Source: Sinorhizobium sp. BG8
GTDB lineage: Bacteria > Pseudomonadota > Alphaproteobacteria > Rhizobiales > Rhizobiaceae
Reading direction: 5' to 3'
Length of the DNA: 64,000 nucleotides
Assembly: GCF_016864555.1 (NCBI RefSeq)
Contig: NZ_CP044011.1
Location: 2,623,501 to 2,687,500 of the forward strand
A program made the translations under genes and the position numbers. Within the stretch, counting starts at the first letter, position 1, and the number at the start of each line of letters is the position of its first letter. Positions 54,099 to 63,872 of the stretch are shown here, one piece after another. A model generated the notes under the pieces. It was not told the DNA's origin. It saw nothing but the letters and a program-made list of their open reading frames with translations, and made no database searches.

Positions 54099-54857
54099 AT
54101 GAGAGTCGTCATCATCGGAGGCACGGGCCTGATCGGAACCAAGGTTGCCGCAATTCTGAGACGGGAAGGGCACGATGTCCTGCAGGCGTCGCCTGCGACC
54201 GGCGTCAACACGCTGACGGGCGAGGGATTGTCCGACGCACTCACAGGTGCCGAGGTGGTCGTGGATCTCGCCAACTCGCCTTCGTTCGAGCCGAGTGCAG
54301 TGCTTTCGTTCTTCGAGCAGTCAACGTCCAACCTGATCAAGGCGGAAAAGGCAGCCACCGTTCCCCATCACGTAGCCCTCTCCATCGTCGGCATCGAGCG
54401 GTCGCCCGGCAATGGCTATTTCCCGGGCAAGGTCGCGCAGGAAGCTGTCGTCAAGGCGGGTGGCGTCCCATACACTATCATCCGGTCGACCCAGTTCATG
54501 GAGTTCATGAGCGGCATCATTGACGGCGCGACGGACGGCCAGACCGTCCACGCCTCGCCGGGCGCCTTCCAGCCCATCGCGGCCGACGACGTCGCGGCCT
54601 TCGTCTCCGAGGCTGCAACCTCCGCACCGTTGAACGGGACAATCGAAATTGCCGGTCCCGAAAAGAAACCGATGAGCGATTTCCTCGCCGGCTATCTTGC
54701 CGCCACCCATGATGCGCGCACCGTCGTCGTCGACAAGGAGGCGCGCTATTTCGGCTCTCTCGTCGACGAACAATCCCTGGTTCCGCTCGGGCCGGCCAAG
54801 CTCGGGAAATTCGACGTCAAGACATGGTTCAGGCAGCGCACCCAATCGGCAGCTTGA
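54099..54857 (+). CDS. NAD(P)-binding NmrA/atypical SDR family protein
   Basis: A 252-aa Rossmann protein. MRVVIIGGTGLIGTKVAAILRREGHDV is the dinucleotide-binding start; LANSPSFEP, HVALSIVGIERSPGNGYFPGKVAQEAVV and PYTIIRSTQFMEF are typical of NmrA-like reductases or isomerase-type atypical SDRs. The classic SDR Tyr-x3-Lys is replaced by YFPGK. GAAGGAG precedes the ATG at 54099. The protein probably binds NADPH; substrate unknown. A strong inverted repeat after the stop (54871-54901) should end transcription. Confidence 0.88.
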   Translation: MRVVIIGGTGLIGTKVAAILRREGHDVLQASPATGVNTLTGEGLSDALTGAEVVVDLANSPSFEPSAVLSFFEQSTSNLIKAEKAATVPHHVALSIVGIERSPGNGYFPGKVAQEAVVKAGGVPYTIIRSTQFMEFMSGIIDGATDGQTVHASPGAFQPIAADDVAAFVSEAATSAPLNGTIEIAGPEKKPMSDFLAGYLAATHDARTVVVDKEARYFGSLVDEQSLVPLGPAKLGKFDVKTWFRQRTQSAA

Positions 54858-54870
54858 ATAAGAAATCGCC

Positions 54871-54901
54871 GGCGGCCGGGACGCTTTTGCCACCGGCCGC
54901 C
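54871..54901. terminator. GC-rich inverted repeat between convergent genes
   Basis: GGCGGCCGG and CCGGCCGCC are perfect arms with a 13-base loop containing TTTT. It sits between the NmrA-like gene and the convergent tautomerase gene and could serve both directions. Confidence 0.5.
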
Positions 54902-55025
54902 CTGGTTGAAGGTCGGCCACATCCGCCATTCTTCGCAAGCGGATCCACGATATCGGTGCTCCAAAACGCCTCTTTTAGGGAGGCTTCGAGAAATCACTGG
55001 TCGTGGTACAGCGCGTCGCCCGCAG

Positions 55026-55226
55026 TTATGGTGCCTCGGCGGGCGGAGAGCCATAAGCTTTTCCAGCCACGAACCATTGGTGCGGCGGCACTTCGGTGAT
55101 CAATACCGTCGTGGCCTCCGGCGGCACCCCAGCGACACGCTCCAGGCTTGCCGTCAGCTCGTGCGCCAATCTGGCTTTCACCTCCTCCGTCCGCCCCGGA
55201 AATAGTTCAACTCGGATAATAGGCAT
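55026..55226 (-). CDS. 4-oxalocrotonate tautomerase-like protein
   Basis: A 66-aa tautomerase: PIIRVELFPGRTEEVKARLAHELTASLERVAGVPPEATTVLI, with the catalytic Pro directly after Met and an Arg-rich first helix. It starts 9 bp after the stop of the hydroxyproline-type dehydratase gene on the same strand, so the two are one operon. A tautomerase next to a dehydratase that makes a cyclic imine precursor (enamine) may speed an enamine-imine conversion; that link is an inference. Confidence 0.85.
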   Translation of the reverse strand: MPIIRVELFPGRTEEVKARLAHELTASLERVAGVPPEATTVLITEVPPHQWFVAGKAYGSPPAEAP

Positions 55227-55235
55227 TTGAAATTC

Positions 55236-56267
55236 CTACTTAATCGTGGGCCAGGTGTCCGAAAGTTTGTAGCCGCCCGGCCACGGGTCAGCCGGATCGA
55301 GCATTAGCTGGGACGTGCCGGTTATCCAGGCGCGACCGGAAATCGACGGAACGATCGCCTTCTGTCCTGCCACGGTCGTTTCATCGACTATGGTTCCCAC
55401 GAATTCGGAACCGATAATCGAGACCGCCGTCAGCGTGTCTCCCTTGGCTAGGACCCCACGGGCATTCAGCAGCGCCAATCGAGCCGAAAGAGCAGTACCT
55501 GTCGGCGAGCGGTCGAGTTTCCCGGGCTGGATCGCGACAACCGATCGGGCTTTCAAACGCTCGTCCTCTCTATACAAAGGTCCGGCGAACAAACAGAAAG
55601 ATATATGGTTCCAGCCGGTATCTTCGGGATGCAGGAACCCCAGTTGTTCGTTCGCCGCGTTTGTGATCCTGATCCCTGTTTCGGCTATGGTGCGTGCGTT
55701 CTCTGGGACGAGCGCCAGGCCAAGCTGGTCGGGGTCTACCACCACGAAACTATCGCCGCCATATGCCGTGTCGACGGTGATTTTGCCGAGTTCTGGAACG
55801 TCCAATGTCGCGTCGAGCTGCGCTGCGAAGCTTTTCACGTTGGTGACGGTGATACGCTCCGCTTTGCCGTTCCTGCATTCTGCGACGACTTCGACAAGCC
55901 CGGCGGGAGCTTCGAGCGTCATCCTGGTGATCGGTTCGGTCATGGGGACGATGCCGCTGTCCAGAAGGACAGTGGAAACGCATATCGAGTTAGATCCCGA
56001 CATCGGAGGGGTATCTTCGGGCTCCATAATGATCCATCCCATTTGAGCCTTCGGGTTCTTGGGAGGCACCAACAGGTTGACGTGCCGGAAGACGCCGCCG
56101 CGGGGCTCGTTCAGGACGAATTTGCGCAGTGTCTGATCGCGCGCAATCCACCTCGACTGCTCCCATATCGTATCGCCGGGAGGAGGGGCCACGCCTCCGA
56201 CAATAACATCTCCGACTTCGCCCTCAGCGTGGCAGTTAACGACGTGGACTATCTTGGAGGATCGCAT
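55236..56267 (-). CDS. proline racemase family protein, probable trans-3-hydroxy-L-proline dehydratase
   Basis: A 343-aa member of the proline racemase superfamily: [46 protein letters not shown] and [16 protein letters not shown]. The two catalytic positions are Ser90 and Thr256 in place of the Cys/Cys pair of racemases and 4-hydroxyproline epimerases. Thr at the second position is known from trans-3-hydroxy-L-proline dehydratases, so dehydration to pyrroline-2-carboxylate is the best guess. AGGGAGC precedes the ATG at 56267. An operator-like palindrome lies 58 bp upstream; the divergent GntR gene probably controls this gene and the following tautomerase. Confidence 0.82.
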   Translation of the reverse strand: MRSSKIVHVVNCHAEGEVGDVIVGGVAPPPGDTIWEQSRWIARDQTLRKFVLNEPRGGVFRHVNLLVPPKNPKAQMGWIIMEPEDTPPMSGSNSICVSTVLLDSGIVPMTEPITRMTLEAPAGLVEVVAECRNGKAERITVTNVKSFAAQLDATLDVPELGKITVDTAYGGDSFVVVDPDQLGLALVPENARTIAETGIRITNAANEQLGFLHPEDTGWNHISFCLFAGPLYREDERLKARSVVAIQPGKLDRSPTGTALSARLALLNARGVLAKGDTLTAVSIIGSEFVGTIVDETTVAGQKAIVPSISGRAWITGTSQLMLDPADPWPGGYKLSDTWPTIK

Positions 56268-56324
56268 TTGGGCTCCCTGTTGAGCGTCGCAACCCGTGCT
56301 CCAGCAAGGGTCTTCATTGAATGT

Positions 56325-56334
56325 TCGTATACGA
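56325..56334. promoter_or_regulatory. GntR operator in the divergent hydroxyproline-type promoter region
   Basis: TCGTATACGA is a perfect palindrome, overlapped by a second dyad ACGATA-TTC-TATCGT (56331-56345). The 13-base string TCGTATACGATAT is repeated exactly at 58253-58265 upstream of the second racemase-family gene. It is 58 bp upstream of the dehydratase ATG and 112 bp upstream of the GntR ATG. Confidence 0.7.
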
Positions 56335-56445
56335 TATTCTATCGTGGTGCGCGCGGCAGCCAGTTCGCGCTCCCAGATTTCCAAACCCTTTACATGTGCT
56401 CATCGGCTGCGATACGTGCATGTGCTTGCTTACGAAGGTGAACCG

Positions 56446-57129
56446 ATGCCATTGAAGGCTGATCGTGCAATCAATCTTGGTGCCGCCCCTTCCGCGTCGG
56501 AAGTGATCATGAAATTCGTGCGCGACTCGATCATGGACGGCACGTTGGACGAGGGCGAACCTATCCGACAGGACGACGTCGCACGGCTTTTCAACGTATC
56601 GAAGATTCCGGTGCGCGAAGCGTTGAAGCGGCTCGAAGCAGAAGGCCTGGTTGCCTTTCACAGAAATCGCGGTGCCGTCGTCACATCGTTGTCGGAGCCT
56701 GAGATCGTAGAGGTGTTCGAGGTCCGGGCACTTCTCGAGGCGGGCGCAATTCGCTATTCGATCCCGCACATGACGGAAGAGACGTTCCAAAAAGCGCAAA
56801 CCTATTGCGACGCATTTGCCAATGAGAACAACGCGGCACATTGGGCTGAACTGAATTGGAAGTTCCATTCGTGTCTCTATGAGGACGCCAAACGGCCCTA
56901 CCTGTTGAACACGATCAGGTCCGTGAATGATCGAATTGAACGCTATCTCCGTGTCCAGCTTTCCCTTTCCAAGGGCCATCACACCGCTGATGTCGAACAC
57001 CGCCAAATCCTCGCTCTCTGCCGAAAGCGGGACGTTGACGGTGCGGCCAGCCTTGTCCACGACCACATCATGGGCGCGTGCAGTTCCCTCTTGCAGCATC
57101 TCCCGCGCACATCGAAGGCGAAGGGCTGA
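56446..57129 (+). CDS. GntR family transcriptional regulator (FCD type)
   Basis: A 227-aa FadR-type regulator. The winged helix-turn-helix (EPIRQDDVARLFNVSKIPVREALKRLEAEGLV) is followed by an FCD ligand domain (EVRALLEAGAIRY, ELNWKFHSCLYEDAKRPYLLNTI, DVEHRQILALCRKRDVDGAASLVHDHI) with His residues for a metal. It lies between the two proline-racemase-family genes and both of them carry the same operator, so it almost certainly controls the set, probably with a hydroxyproline or derived imino acid as ligand. The frame is open to 56296; ATG 56446 has GAAGGTGA upstream. It converges with the second gene (5-bp gap). Confidence 0.92.
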   Translation: MPLKADRAINLGAAPSASEVIMKFVRDSIMDGTLDEGEPIRQDDVARLFNVSKIPVREALKRLEAEGLVAFHRNRGAVVTSLSEPEIVEVFEVRALLEAGAIRYSIPHMTEETFQKAQTYCDAFANENNAAHWAELNWKFHSCLYEDAKRPYLLNTIRSVNDRIERYLRVQLSLSKGHHTADVEHRQILALCRKRDVDGAASLVHDHIMGACSSLLQHLPRTSKAKG

Positions 57130-57134
57130 GAACC

Positions 57135-58187
57135 TCAAGCCCAAGTGTCTCCGACCGTGAACCCTTCGGTGAACGGGTCGTCATGATCTAGGACGATCGT
57201 GTTCAGTCCATATATCCAGCTCCTGCCCGAGAGAGTTGGGACAACGGCGCTATGCCCGCCGATCTCAACCTCTTCTACCAGTCGGCCTGTGTAGACGTTT
57301 CCGAGAATACCTTGGTGGCGGAAATCCCGGTTCAGATTCAACTCGCCTTTAGCATGAAGCGTGGCCATCTTCGCGCAGGTCCCGGTGCCGCACGGGCAGC
57401 GGTCCAGAGCACCGGTCCACGTAGACGGGTTGTCCCACGAGAAGTCGCCGGAAGCCATGGTAACGGCGTTCTTCCAGTCCGCATTCGGGTCCTCGGTCGG
57501 CCCGGAAAGCTGCGAAATGGTAATCCCTATCCCCGGGTAATGGGGATGTGCCACCGGAAGCTGTTCGATGGCTGCCTGCCTGATCATGGAGGATACACGG
57601 GCGATTTCCTTCCCATGTTCCGGGATGAGTTCCAGGCCCTTGAACTGACGAACATCCGCGATCACGTAAAACATGCCGCCCCAGCCAACATCAACGGTCA
57701 CCTTCCCGAGGCGAGGGACATCAATGACTGCATCGAGATGTGCTGCGAACGCTGGCACATTCTTAAACGTGACCTGTTTGACCTTGCCGTTTTCGCAGTC
57801 AGCTTTGACCCTGATGAGGCCGGCCGGGGCTTCCAGTACTAGCTCTGTCACAGGTTCCTTCATGGGAAGAATTCCCATCTCCAGCAAAACGGTGACCACG
57901 GAGATCGTATTCCCGCCCGACATTACCGGGTACTCGATCTGCTCAAGGATGATGTAACCCGCGTCTGCCTCGGGGTGGTTTGGAGGAACCAGAATATTGC
58001 AGCAGTGAGCCGGATAGCCACGTGGCTCTCTGAGAAGTAGCTTCCTCAGGCTGTCGTCGTTCGCTTCCAGCCACTTCATCTTTTCGTAGACACTCGCGCC
58101 CGGAATGTGAGCAACACCCCCGGTGATTACGCGCATCGGCGTTCCGGCATGTGTATCCACTGCATTGAGAGTCCGTTTGAAAGCCAT
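57135..58187 (-). CDS. proline racemase family protein (Ser/Cys type; hydroxyproline epimerase-like)
   Basis: A 350-aa proline racemase superfamily member: DTHAGTPMRVITGGV, EPRGYPAHCCNILVPP, PVMSGGNTISVVTVLL with Ser90 at the first catalytic position, and DRCPCGTGTCAKMATL with Cys266 at the second. Ser/Cys pairs are known in epimerases acting on 4- or 3-hydroxyproline, so 2-epimerisation of a hydroxyproline is likely. It is only moderately similar to the neighbour at 55236 and is not a recent copy. An operator identical in its core to that at 56325 lies 65 bp upstream. No hydroxyproline transporter, oxidase or deaminase gene is in the window. Confidence 0.85.
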   Translation of the reverse strand: MAFKRTLNAVDTHAGTPMRVITGGVAHIPGASVYEKMKWLEANDDSLRKLLLREPRGYPAHCCNILVPPNHPEADAGYIILEQIEYPVMSGGNTISVVTVLLEMGILPMKEPVTELVLEAPAGLIRVKADCENGKVKQVTFKNVPAFAAHLDAVIDVPRLGKVTVDVGWGGMFYVIADVRQFKGLELIPEHGKEIARVSSMIRQAAIEQLPVAHPHYPGIGITISQLSGPTEDPNADWKNAVTMASGDFSWDNPSTWTGALDRCPCGTGTCAKMATLHAKGELNLNRDFRHQGILGNVYTGRLVEEVEIGGHSAVVPTLSGRSWIYGLNTIVLDHDDPFTEGFTVGDTWA

Positions 58188-58251
58188 AAGTTTGCGCCTC
58201 AGTTGACCGGTTTAATGAACAGACGTCGCGGGCGGGGCGATGCCAAGCGAA

Positions 58252-58263
58252 ATCGTATACGAT
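58252..58263. promoter_or_regulatory. GntR operator upstream of the Ser/Cys racemase-family gene
   Basis: ATCGTATACGAT is a perfect 12-bp palindrome, followed by a second dyad ATTCT-AAA-AGAAT. The core repeats the site at 56325. Confidence 0.7.
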
Positions 58264-58505
58264 ATAACGTATTCTAAAAGAATCGTCTGTCAATGAAAAA
58301 TGTACACAGCTGTCATTGCGATATTCGTCTGGATCATTTTCAATGAGACCGCGACGATATGGGGCATTTCTGGGTTCCGCAGACTTGAGGCATGTATCCA
58401 GAGAAACCGAGCCCGATAGTCGCGACCTTCCAATTTGCAATTAGCGCGTCAGCTATGCGGCTTTTACGACTACCGCTGTGTTCCTGTTTTGTTCTTGAAG
58501 CCATT

Positions 58506-58534
58506 TTCCGCCGACACAACTCGTGTCGGCGGAA
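58506..58534. terminator. perfect 12-bp stem-loop between nrdJ and the racemase-family promoter
   Basis: TTCCGCCGACAC and GTGTCGGCGGAA flank a 5-base loop. It lies about 180 bp after the nrdJ stop (minus strand). There is no T-tract on the minus strand and only a GTGTTT on the plus strand, so it may be a terminator, an mRNA 3' end hairpin or a repeat. The rest of 58264-58715 shows no gene. Confidence 0.55.
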
Positions 58535-58715
58535 GTGTTTCGTATTGGCCGGACATCTGCACCGCTAGCAGAAGTCCCTTTCTTGCCTGCGTTCGCTGGA
58601 GCTACCGCGACGCAATTTGTTCCGTATTGGCTCAGACGCGCTTCTAAAGGTCTGCCAGACGCACATCACGGGCCATGACGCAAATCTGCGTCACGGGACT
58701 GCCTACCTCAAGCCC

Positions 58716-61700
58716 TCAAGAGCAGCCGCTGGTTGCGCCGCAGGTGTCGCACTTCTCGCAGGTGCCGTTGCGCACCATCGTGAAGTTCTGGCACTCGGAG
58801 CACATGTTGCCGGTGTAGCCCTGGGCGATCGAGCGCATGCGGCGCTCGGCCTCAAGCTTCTTGGCATCCGCCTTTGCCGCTGCCGCGTCGGCCTGGGCCT
58901 TGTCGGAGAAGAGGGCGGTGACGGACTGCTGGGTTTCGCTTGCGGCCTCCGGGGCCTCCTCGGCGATCTCTTCGGCGAGTTCGGCCGCGCGCTCCTCGTA
59001 GTCGCGCTTGAAGGCGACGATCTCGGAGGTGGAGATGGCGGTTGCCGTCTCCAGCTTGCGGGCGGCATTTCCTGCAAACGACGTGACGTTGCCGACGGAC
59101 GATGCCTTGGCAGGTGCTGCTGTCGCAGCCCCCTTCGGCTCGCCGAGCTGACGTTCGCCGCTGTTTCCGCCCTGGATCAGCGTCGGCTTGTGGCCGCGGG
59201 TCCAGCCGGTGGAGATCAGGTTGGTCTTGCCTTCCTTGATTCCCTTGCCGAGCGCCGTGTTGCCGAAGTCGGAGGTGTCGACATGGGCGAGGTCGTGGCG
59301 GCCGAGGTAGGAGACGGCAAGTTCGCGGAAGACGTAGTCGAGGATCGACGTTGCGTTCTTGATCGCATCGTTGCCCTGGACCATGCCGGCCGGCTCGAAC
59401 TTGGTGAAGGTGAAGGCCTCCACATACTCCTCGAGCGGTACGCCGTATTGCAGGCCGAGCGAGATGGCGATGGCGAAGTTGTTCATCATCGCACGGAAGG
59501 CGGCCCCTTCCTTGTGCATGTCGATGAAGATCTCGCCGAGGCGTCCGTCACCGAATTCGCCGGTGCGCAGATAGACCTTGTGTCCGCCGACGATCGCCTT
59601 CTGGGTATAGCCCTGGCGGCGGTTCGGCAGTTTTTCCCGCTCGCGCGTGACCCGCTCGATGACGCGTTCGATGATCTTCTCGGTGACCGCGACGGCCTGG
59701 GCGGCGGCCGGAGCCTGGATCAGTTCCTCGAGCGCTTCGTCGTCGTTCTCGTCCTCGATCAGCGAGGCGTTGAGCGGCTGGGAAAGCTTGGAGCCGTCAC
59801 GGTAGAGGGCGTTCGCCTTCAGCGCCAGCTTCCACGAGAGCATATAGGCGTTCTTGCAGTCCTCGACGGTCGCCTCGTTCGGCATGTTGATCGTCTTGGA
59901 GATGGCGCCCGAGATGAACGGCTGGGCAGCCGCCATCATGCGGATGTGGCTCTCGACCGACAGGTAGCGCTTGCCGATCTTGCCGCAGGGGTTGGCGCAA
60001 TCGAAGACCGGCAGGTGCTCGTTCTTGAGGAAGGGCGCACCCTCGAGCGTCATCGCGCCGCAGACGTGGATGTTCGCGGCCTCGATGTCCTTCCTCGAGA
60101 AGCCGATGTGCTCGAGCAGGTTGAAGCTCATGTCGGCAAGCTGCGCGTCCGTGACCTTCAGCGTCTCCTTGAGGAAGTCGGCGCCGAGCGTCCACTGGTT
60201 GAAGACGAACTTGATGTCGAAGGCGCTCTTCAGCGCACCGTTGACCGCCTCGACCTTCTCGTCCGTGAAGCCCTTGGCCTTCAGCGTGCCGGGATTGATG
60301 GCGGGTGCCTGGTTGAGGTTGCCGTGGCCGACCGCATAGGCCTCGATCTCGGCGATCTGGCTCTCGGAGTAGCCGAGCGTGCGCAAGGCTTCCGGAACGG
60401 CGCGGTTGATGATCTTGAAGTAGCCGCCGCCGGCGAGCTTCTTGAACTTGACGAGCGCGAAGTCGGGCTCGATGCCGGTCGTGTCGCAATCCATAACGAG
60501 GCCGATCGTGCCGGTCGGCGCGATCACGGTCGTCTGGGCGTTGCGGTAGCCGTGCTTCTCGCCGAGCGCGACCGCCTTGTCCCAGGCGGCCTTGGCGTGG
60601 GCCACGAGATCCTGGTCCGGATTTTCGCTGTGGATGAGGGCGACCGGGTTGACCGAAAGTGCCTCGTAGCCTGTGGTCTCGCCATAGGCGGCGCGGCGGT
60701 GGTTGCGCATGACGCGCAGCATGTTGTCGCGGTTCGGCTCGAAGCTCGGGAAGGTGCCGAGCTCGCCCGCCATCTCGGCCGAGGTGGCGTAGGAGATGCC
60801 GGTCATGATGGCGGTGAGGCTGCCGGCGATCGCGCGGCCCTCTGCGCTGTCATAGGGAATGCCCGACGACATCAGCAGGCCGCCGATGTTGGCGTAGCCG
60901 AGGCCGAGGGTGCGGTACTCGTAGGAGAGTTCGGCGATTTGGCGCGACGGGAACTGTGCCATCATCACCGAGATTTCGAGGACGATGGTCCACAGGCGAA
61001 CGGTGTGCTCGTAGTCGGTGATGTTGATGCGCTTGGTCGCCGCGTCCTTGAACTGAAGCAGGTTCAGCGAGGCGAGGTTGCAGGCGGTGTCATCGAGGAA
61101 CATGTATTCCGAGCACGGGTTGGACGCGCGGATCGGGCCGGCGGCCGGGCAGGTGTGCCAGTCGTTCATCGTCGTGTTGAAGTGCAGGCCCGGATCGGCC
61201 GACGCCCAGGCGGCGTAGGAGATCGATTCCCACAGCTCGCGCGCCTTCAGCGTCTTCATCACGCGTCCGTCCTTGCGGGCGGTGAGGTTCCATTCGCCAT
61301 CGGCCTCGACGGCCCGCAGGAAGTCATCCTTGATCGAGACCGAGTTGTTGGAGTTCTGGCCGGAAACGGTGAGATAGGCTTCAGAATCCCAGTCCGTGTC
61401 GTAGGTCTTGAATTCGATGTCCTTGTAGCCCTGACGGGCGAACTGGATGACGCGCTGAACGTAGTTTTCCGGAACCTGATCCTTCTTGGCGGCGCGGATC
61501 TCGCGCTTCAGGGCAGGGTTCTTCGTCGGGTCGAAGCAATCGCCGTTGTCGGCTTCGCAATTGACGCAGGCCTTCATGATCGCCTTGAGGTGACGGGCGA
61601 CGATCTTGGAGCCGGTCACGAGGGCCGCGACCTTCTGCTCTTCCTTGACCTTCCAGTTGATGTATTCCTCGATATCGGGATGGTCGATGTCGACCACGAC

Positions 61701-62540
61701 CATCTTGGCCGCGCGGCGCGTCGTGCCGCCCGACTTGATGGCGCCCGCCGCACGGTCGCCGATCTTCAGGAAGCTCATCAGGCCGGAGGAGCGGCCGCCG
61801 CCGGAAAGCTTCTCGCCTTCGCCGCGCAGATAGGAGAAGTTCGAGCCGGTGCCGGAGCCGTACTTGAAGAGACGGGCCTCGCGGACCCACAGGTCCATGA
61901 TGCCTCCCTCGTTGACGAGGTCGTCCTCGACGGACTGGATGAAGCAGGCATGCGGCTGCGGGTGCTCATAGGCGGACTTGGACTTCACCAGCTTGCCGGT
62001 GAAGGGATCCACGTAGAAGTGGCCCTGGCCGGGTCCGTCGATGCCGTATGCCCAGTGGAGGCCGGTGTTGAACCATTGCGGGGAGTTGGGGGCGACGCGC
62101 TGGGTGGCGAGCATGTAGGCGAGTTCGTCGCGGAACGCGGAGGCATCTTCTTCCGAAGCGAAATAGCCGCCCTTCCAGCCCCAGTAGGTCCAGGTGCCTG
62201 CGAGCCGGTCGAAGACCTGACGAGCGTCGGTTTCCGAACCGAAGCGCTCGTTCTCGGGCAGCGCCTTTAAGGCGTCGGTGTCGGGCACGGAGCGCCACAG
62301 CCAGGACGGGACGTCGTTCTCTTCCACCTTCTTGAGGCGTGCGGGCACGCCGGCCTTGCGGAAGTACTTCTGGGCAAGGATATCGGACGCGACCTGGGAG
62401 AACTGGGAGGGAACGTCGATGTCGGCGAGCCGGAAGACGATGGAGCCGTCCGGATTCTTGATTTCACTGACGGCCTTGCGGAATTCGATTTCCGCATAAG
62501 CCGATTGGCCTGCCTTCGTGAAACGACGTTCTATGCGCAT
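58716..62540 (-). CDS. nrdJ: vitamin B12-dependent (class II) ribonucleoside-diphosphate reductase
   Basis: A 1274-aa class II ribonucleotide reductase, the adenosylcobalamin-dependent enzyme that makes deoxyribonucleotides with or without oxygen. Visible hallmarks are [48 protein letters not shown], the [21 protein letters not shown] active-site loop, and [17 protein letters not shown]. The C-terminus ends in a Cys-rich zinc-ribbon-like tail (CSECQNF ... [14 protein letters not shown]) that re-reduces the active site. Length matches alphaproteobacterial NrdJ. The frame is open to 62693, but ATG 62540 begins the conserved [15 protein letters not shown]. Two NrdR boxes lie 123-169 bp upstream. 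No cobalamin riboswitch was recognised. Confidence 0.96.
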   Translation of the reverse strand: MRIERRFTKAGQSAYAEIEFRKAVSEIKNPDGSIVFRLADIDVPSQFSQVASDILAQKYFRKAGVPARLKKVEENDVPSWLWRSVPDTDALKALPENERFGSETDARQVFDRLAGTWTYWGWKGGYFASEEDASAFRDELAYMLATQRVAPNSPQWFNTGLHWAYGIDGPGQGHFYVDPFTGKLVKSKSAYEHPQPHACFIQSVEDDLVNEGGIMDLWVREARLFKYGSGTGSNFSYLRGEGEKLSGGGRSSGLMSFLKIGDRAAGAIKSGGTTRRAAKMVVVDIDHPDIEEYINWKVKEEQKVAALVTGSKIVARHLKAIMKACVNCEADNGDCFDPTKNPALKREIRAAKKDQVPENYVQRVIQFARQGYKDIEFKTYDTDWDSEAYLTVSGQNSNNSVSIKDDFLRAVEADGEWNLTARKDGRVMKTLKARELWESISYAAWASADPGLHFNTTMNDWHTCPAAGPIRASNPCSEYMFLDDTACNLASLNLLQFKDAATKRINITDYEHTVRLWTIVLEISVMMAQFPSRQIAELSYEYRTLGLGYANIGGLLMSSGIPYDSAEGRAIAGSLTAIMTGISYATSAEMAGELGTFPSFEPNRDNMLRVMRNHRRAAYGETTGYEALSVNPVALIHSENPDQDLVAHAKAAWDKAVALGEKHGYRNAQTTVIAPTGTIGLVMDCDTTGIEPDFALVKFKKLAGGGYFKIINRAVPEALRTLGYSESQIAEIEAYAVGHGNLNQAPAINPGTLKAKGFTDEKVEAVNGALKSAFDIKFVFNQWTLGADFLKETLKVTDAQLADMSFNLLEHIGFSRKDIEAANIHVCGAMTLEGAPFLKNEHLPVFDCANPCGKIGKRYLSVESHIRMMAAAQPFISGAISKTINMPNEATVEDCKNAYMLSWKLALKANALYRDGSKLSQPLNASLIEDENDDEALEELIQAPAAAQAVAVTEKIIERVIERVTREREKLPNRRQGYTQKAIVGGHKVYLRTGEFGDGRLGEIFIDMHKEGAAFRAMMNNFAIAISLGLQYGVPLEEYVEAFTFTKFEPAGMVQGNDAIKNATSILDYVFRELAVSYLGRHDLAHVDTSDFGNTALGKGIKEGKTNLISTGWTRGHKPTLIQGGNSGERQLGEPKGAATAAPAKASSVGNVTSFAGNAARKLETATAISTSEIVAFKRDYEERAAELAEEIAEEAPEAASETQQSVTALFSDKAQADAAAAKADAKKLEAERRMRSIAQGYTGNMCSECQNFTMVRNGTCEKCDTCGATSGCS

Positions 62541-62662
62541 GGTCCCGTTGTCCTTTTCTTGCTGCAGCCCGCTGAAGGCAGGGCGCAATGATCCCGTCCG
62601 GCCACGATGCCTCGCAGCCAGCCCCATTGTCTTGTTTTGTGCGGGAAGCCCGACGTGTCGGG

Positions 62663-62678
62663 ACCCTCTATATTGTGC
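62663..62678. promoter_or_regulatory. NrdR box 1 of nrdJ
   Basis: ACCCTCTATATTGTGC matches 13 of 16 positions of the NrdR box consensus ACACWATATATWGTGT. Its start is 31 bp from that of the second box, the spacing usual for paired NrdR boxes. Confidence 0.8.
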
Positions 62679-62693
62679 TGAGTTTGGCTGCAA

Positions 62694-62709
62694 ACACTAA
62701 ATATAGTAT
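62694..62709. promoter_or_regulatory. NrdR box 2 of nrdJ
   Basis: ACACTAAATATAGTAT matches 14 of 16 positions of the NrdR box consensus. Together with box 1 it should bind the ATP/dATP-sensing repressor NrdR and set nrdJ transcription. Confidence 0.8.
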
Positions 62710-63374
62710 TAACAGTTTGTTTATGCCAGCCCCATCTGTCGCTTCGGCGCATCAAAAAATCGTGCGCAAGGACCCCATCGCGGCCAGCGGTTCATCCACC
62801 ATGCCACTTGCGCACCATACGCGATTTCCTGAAGAGAACCGGCCTCGTAACCAATCCGGTCCAGCCGCCTTCGCAACCTAGAAACCATTAACGCTATCGG
62901 GCCCGATTCCGTCAAGGGGTGGTTTGTGTCGGAATTTTGAACCCAAGATGTTGTGTGGATGAGCTGTGGAAACTGGGGACAGAGGCGATGCCTGAAAAAT
63001 CAGGCGGTTGAGCGGAAGGGGTCATGGAGATGCGGTCGGAATGGCCACAGATCCAAAAAATCACCTGTGATTTCAGCGGGGAAAACTATGGGTGCAAATT
63101 GTCGGCATGGCCCTCGCTTCGGATTTGTGCCTTGTGGGAAAAGTGATTCGGCCTATCCCGAAATGGCACAAGCTGTAGTGGGTCGCGATCCCGCGCATAC
63201 GAACACGGGGATGGCGGCCGCGAAGCGGTGCATCGGTCGCCGGGCAGGCGGCGAAGGTTTGGAATAAACGTTATGCGGGTGTCGCGTGGGGCGAGGCTTT
63301 GCCCCGGGGAGGGGTGTGGCAGGGGCGCCCGGAGGCGCGACGTTCGCCCGGCTGAGCCGCCGGGCGCCCGGCAA
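62710..63374. other. intergenic region between nrdJ and gpt
   Basis: About 665 bp. It lies behind the gpt gene and upstream of nrdJ, both on the minus strand. I saw no convincing protein gene, tRNA or riboswitch; a 64-codon TTG-started frame at 62721-62915 is weak. Confidence 0.4.
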
Positions 63375-63872
63375 TCAGCCGCGGCTGCCCTTGGCGATCG
63401 GCTCCTGGTAGGTGAACCCCATGTCCCAGGGGAAATAGATCCAGGTGTCCTGGCTCACCTCGGTCACGTAGGTATCGACGAGCGGCCGGCCCTTGGGCTT
63501 GGCGTAGACGGCGGCGAAATGCGCCTTCGGCAGCATCGAGCGCACCTGAGCGGCCGTCTTGCCGGTGTCGGTGAGGTCGTCGATGATCAGGATGCCTTCG
63601 CCCTCGTTCTGGGTGAGCTCCGGGGCGATCCCCTTGAGGACGTGCATTTCCCCCTGGGAAACGTAGTCGTGGTAGGAGGCGACGCAGACGGTCTCGATGA
63701 GGCGGATGTTGAGTTCGCGCGACACGATCGCCGCCGGCACCAGGCCGCCGCGGGTGATGCAGACGATCGCCCGCCATTCCCGGTCGCCGTCCGCCAGCCG
63801 CCACGCAAGCGCGCGGGCATCGCGGTGAAACTGATCCCAGGAGACGGGAAAGGCTTTCTCGGGCAGGGACAT
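63375..63872 (-). CDS. gpt: xanthine phosphoribosyltransferase
   Basis: A 165-aa purine phosphoribosyltransferase of the Gpt type, which salvages xanthine and guanine to their monophosphates with PRPP. The PRPP motif [14 protein letters not shown] is intact, and [40 protein letters not shown] and [11 protein letters not shown] are characteristic of the family. The ATG at 63872 has GAGGAGCCCG upstream. It is on the same strand as nrdJ but 834 bp away, so it is a separate unit. Confidence 0.94.
   Translation of the reverse strand: MSLPEKAFPVSWDQFHRDARALAWRLADGDREWRAIVCITRGGLVPAAIVSRELNIRLIETVCVASYHDYVSQGEMHVLKGIAPELTQNEGEGILIIDDLTDTGKTAAQVRSMLPKAHFAAVYAKPKGRPLVDTYVTEVSQDTWIYFPWDMGFTYQEPIAKGSRG

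Noticed and set aside
58617-62270. A 1217-codon open frame on the plus strand opposite nrdJ
   Set aside because: It is a by-product of the GC-rich codon pattern of nrdJ; its protein is a run of Gly/Val/Asp/Arg/Leu without recognisable domains, while the minus strand encodes a full, conserved NrdJ.
62721-62915. A 64-codon frame upstream of nrdJ on the minus strand
   Set aside because: It starts with TTG without a ribosome binding site, has no recognised family, and overlaps the promoter area; kept only as a possibility.
62541-63374. Possible cobalamin riboswitch upstream of nrdJ
   Set aside because: I could not find a B12-box-like sequence or the expected long paired leader; the NrdR boxes explain the regulation better.
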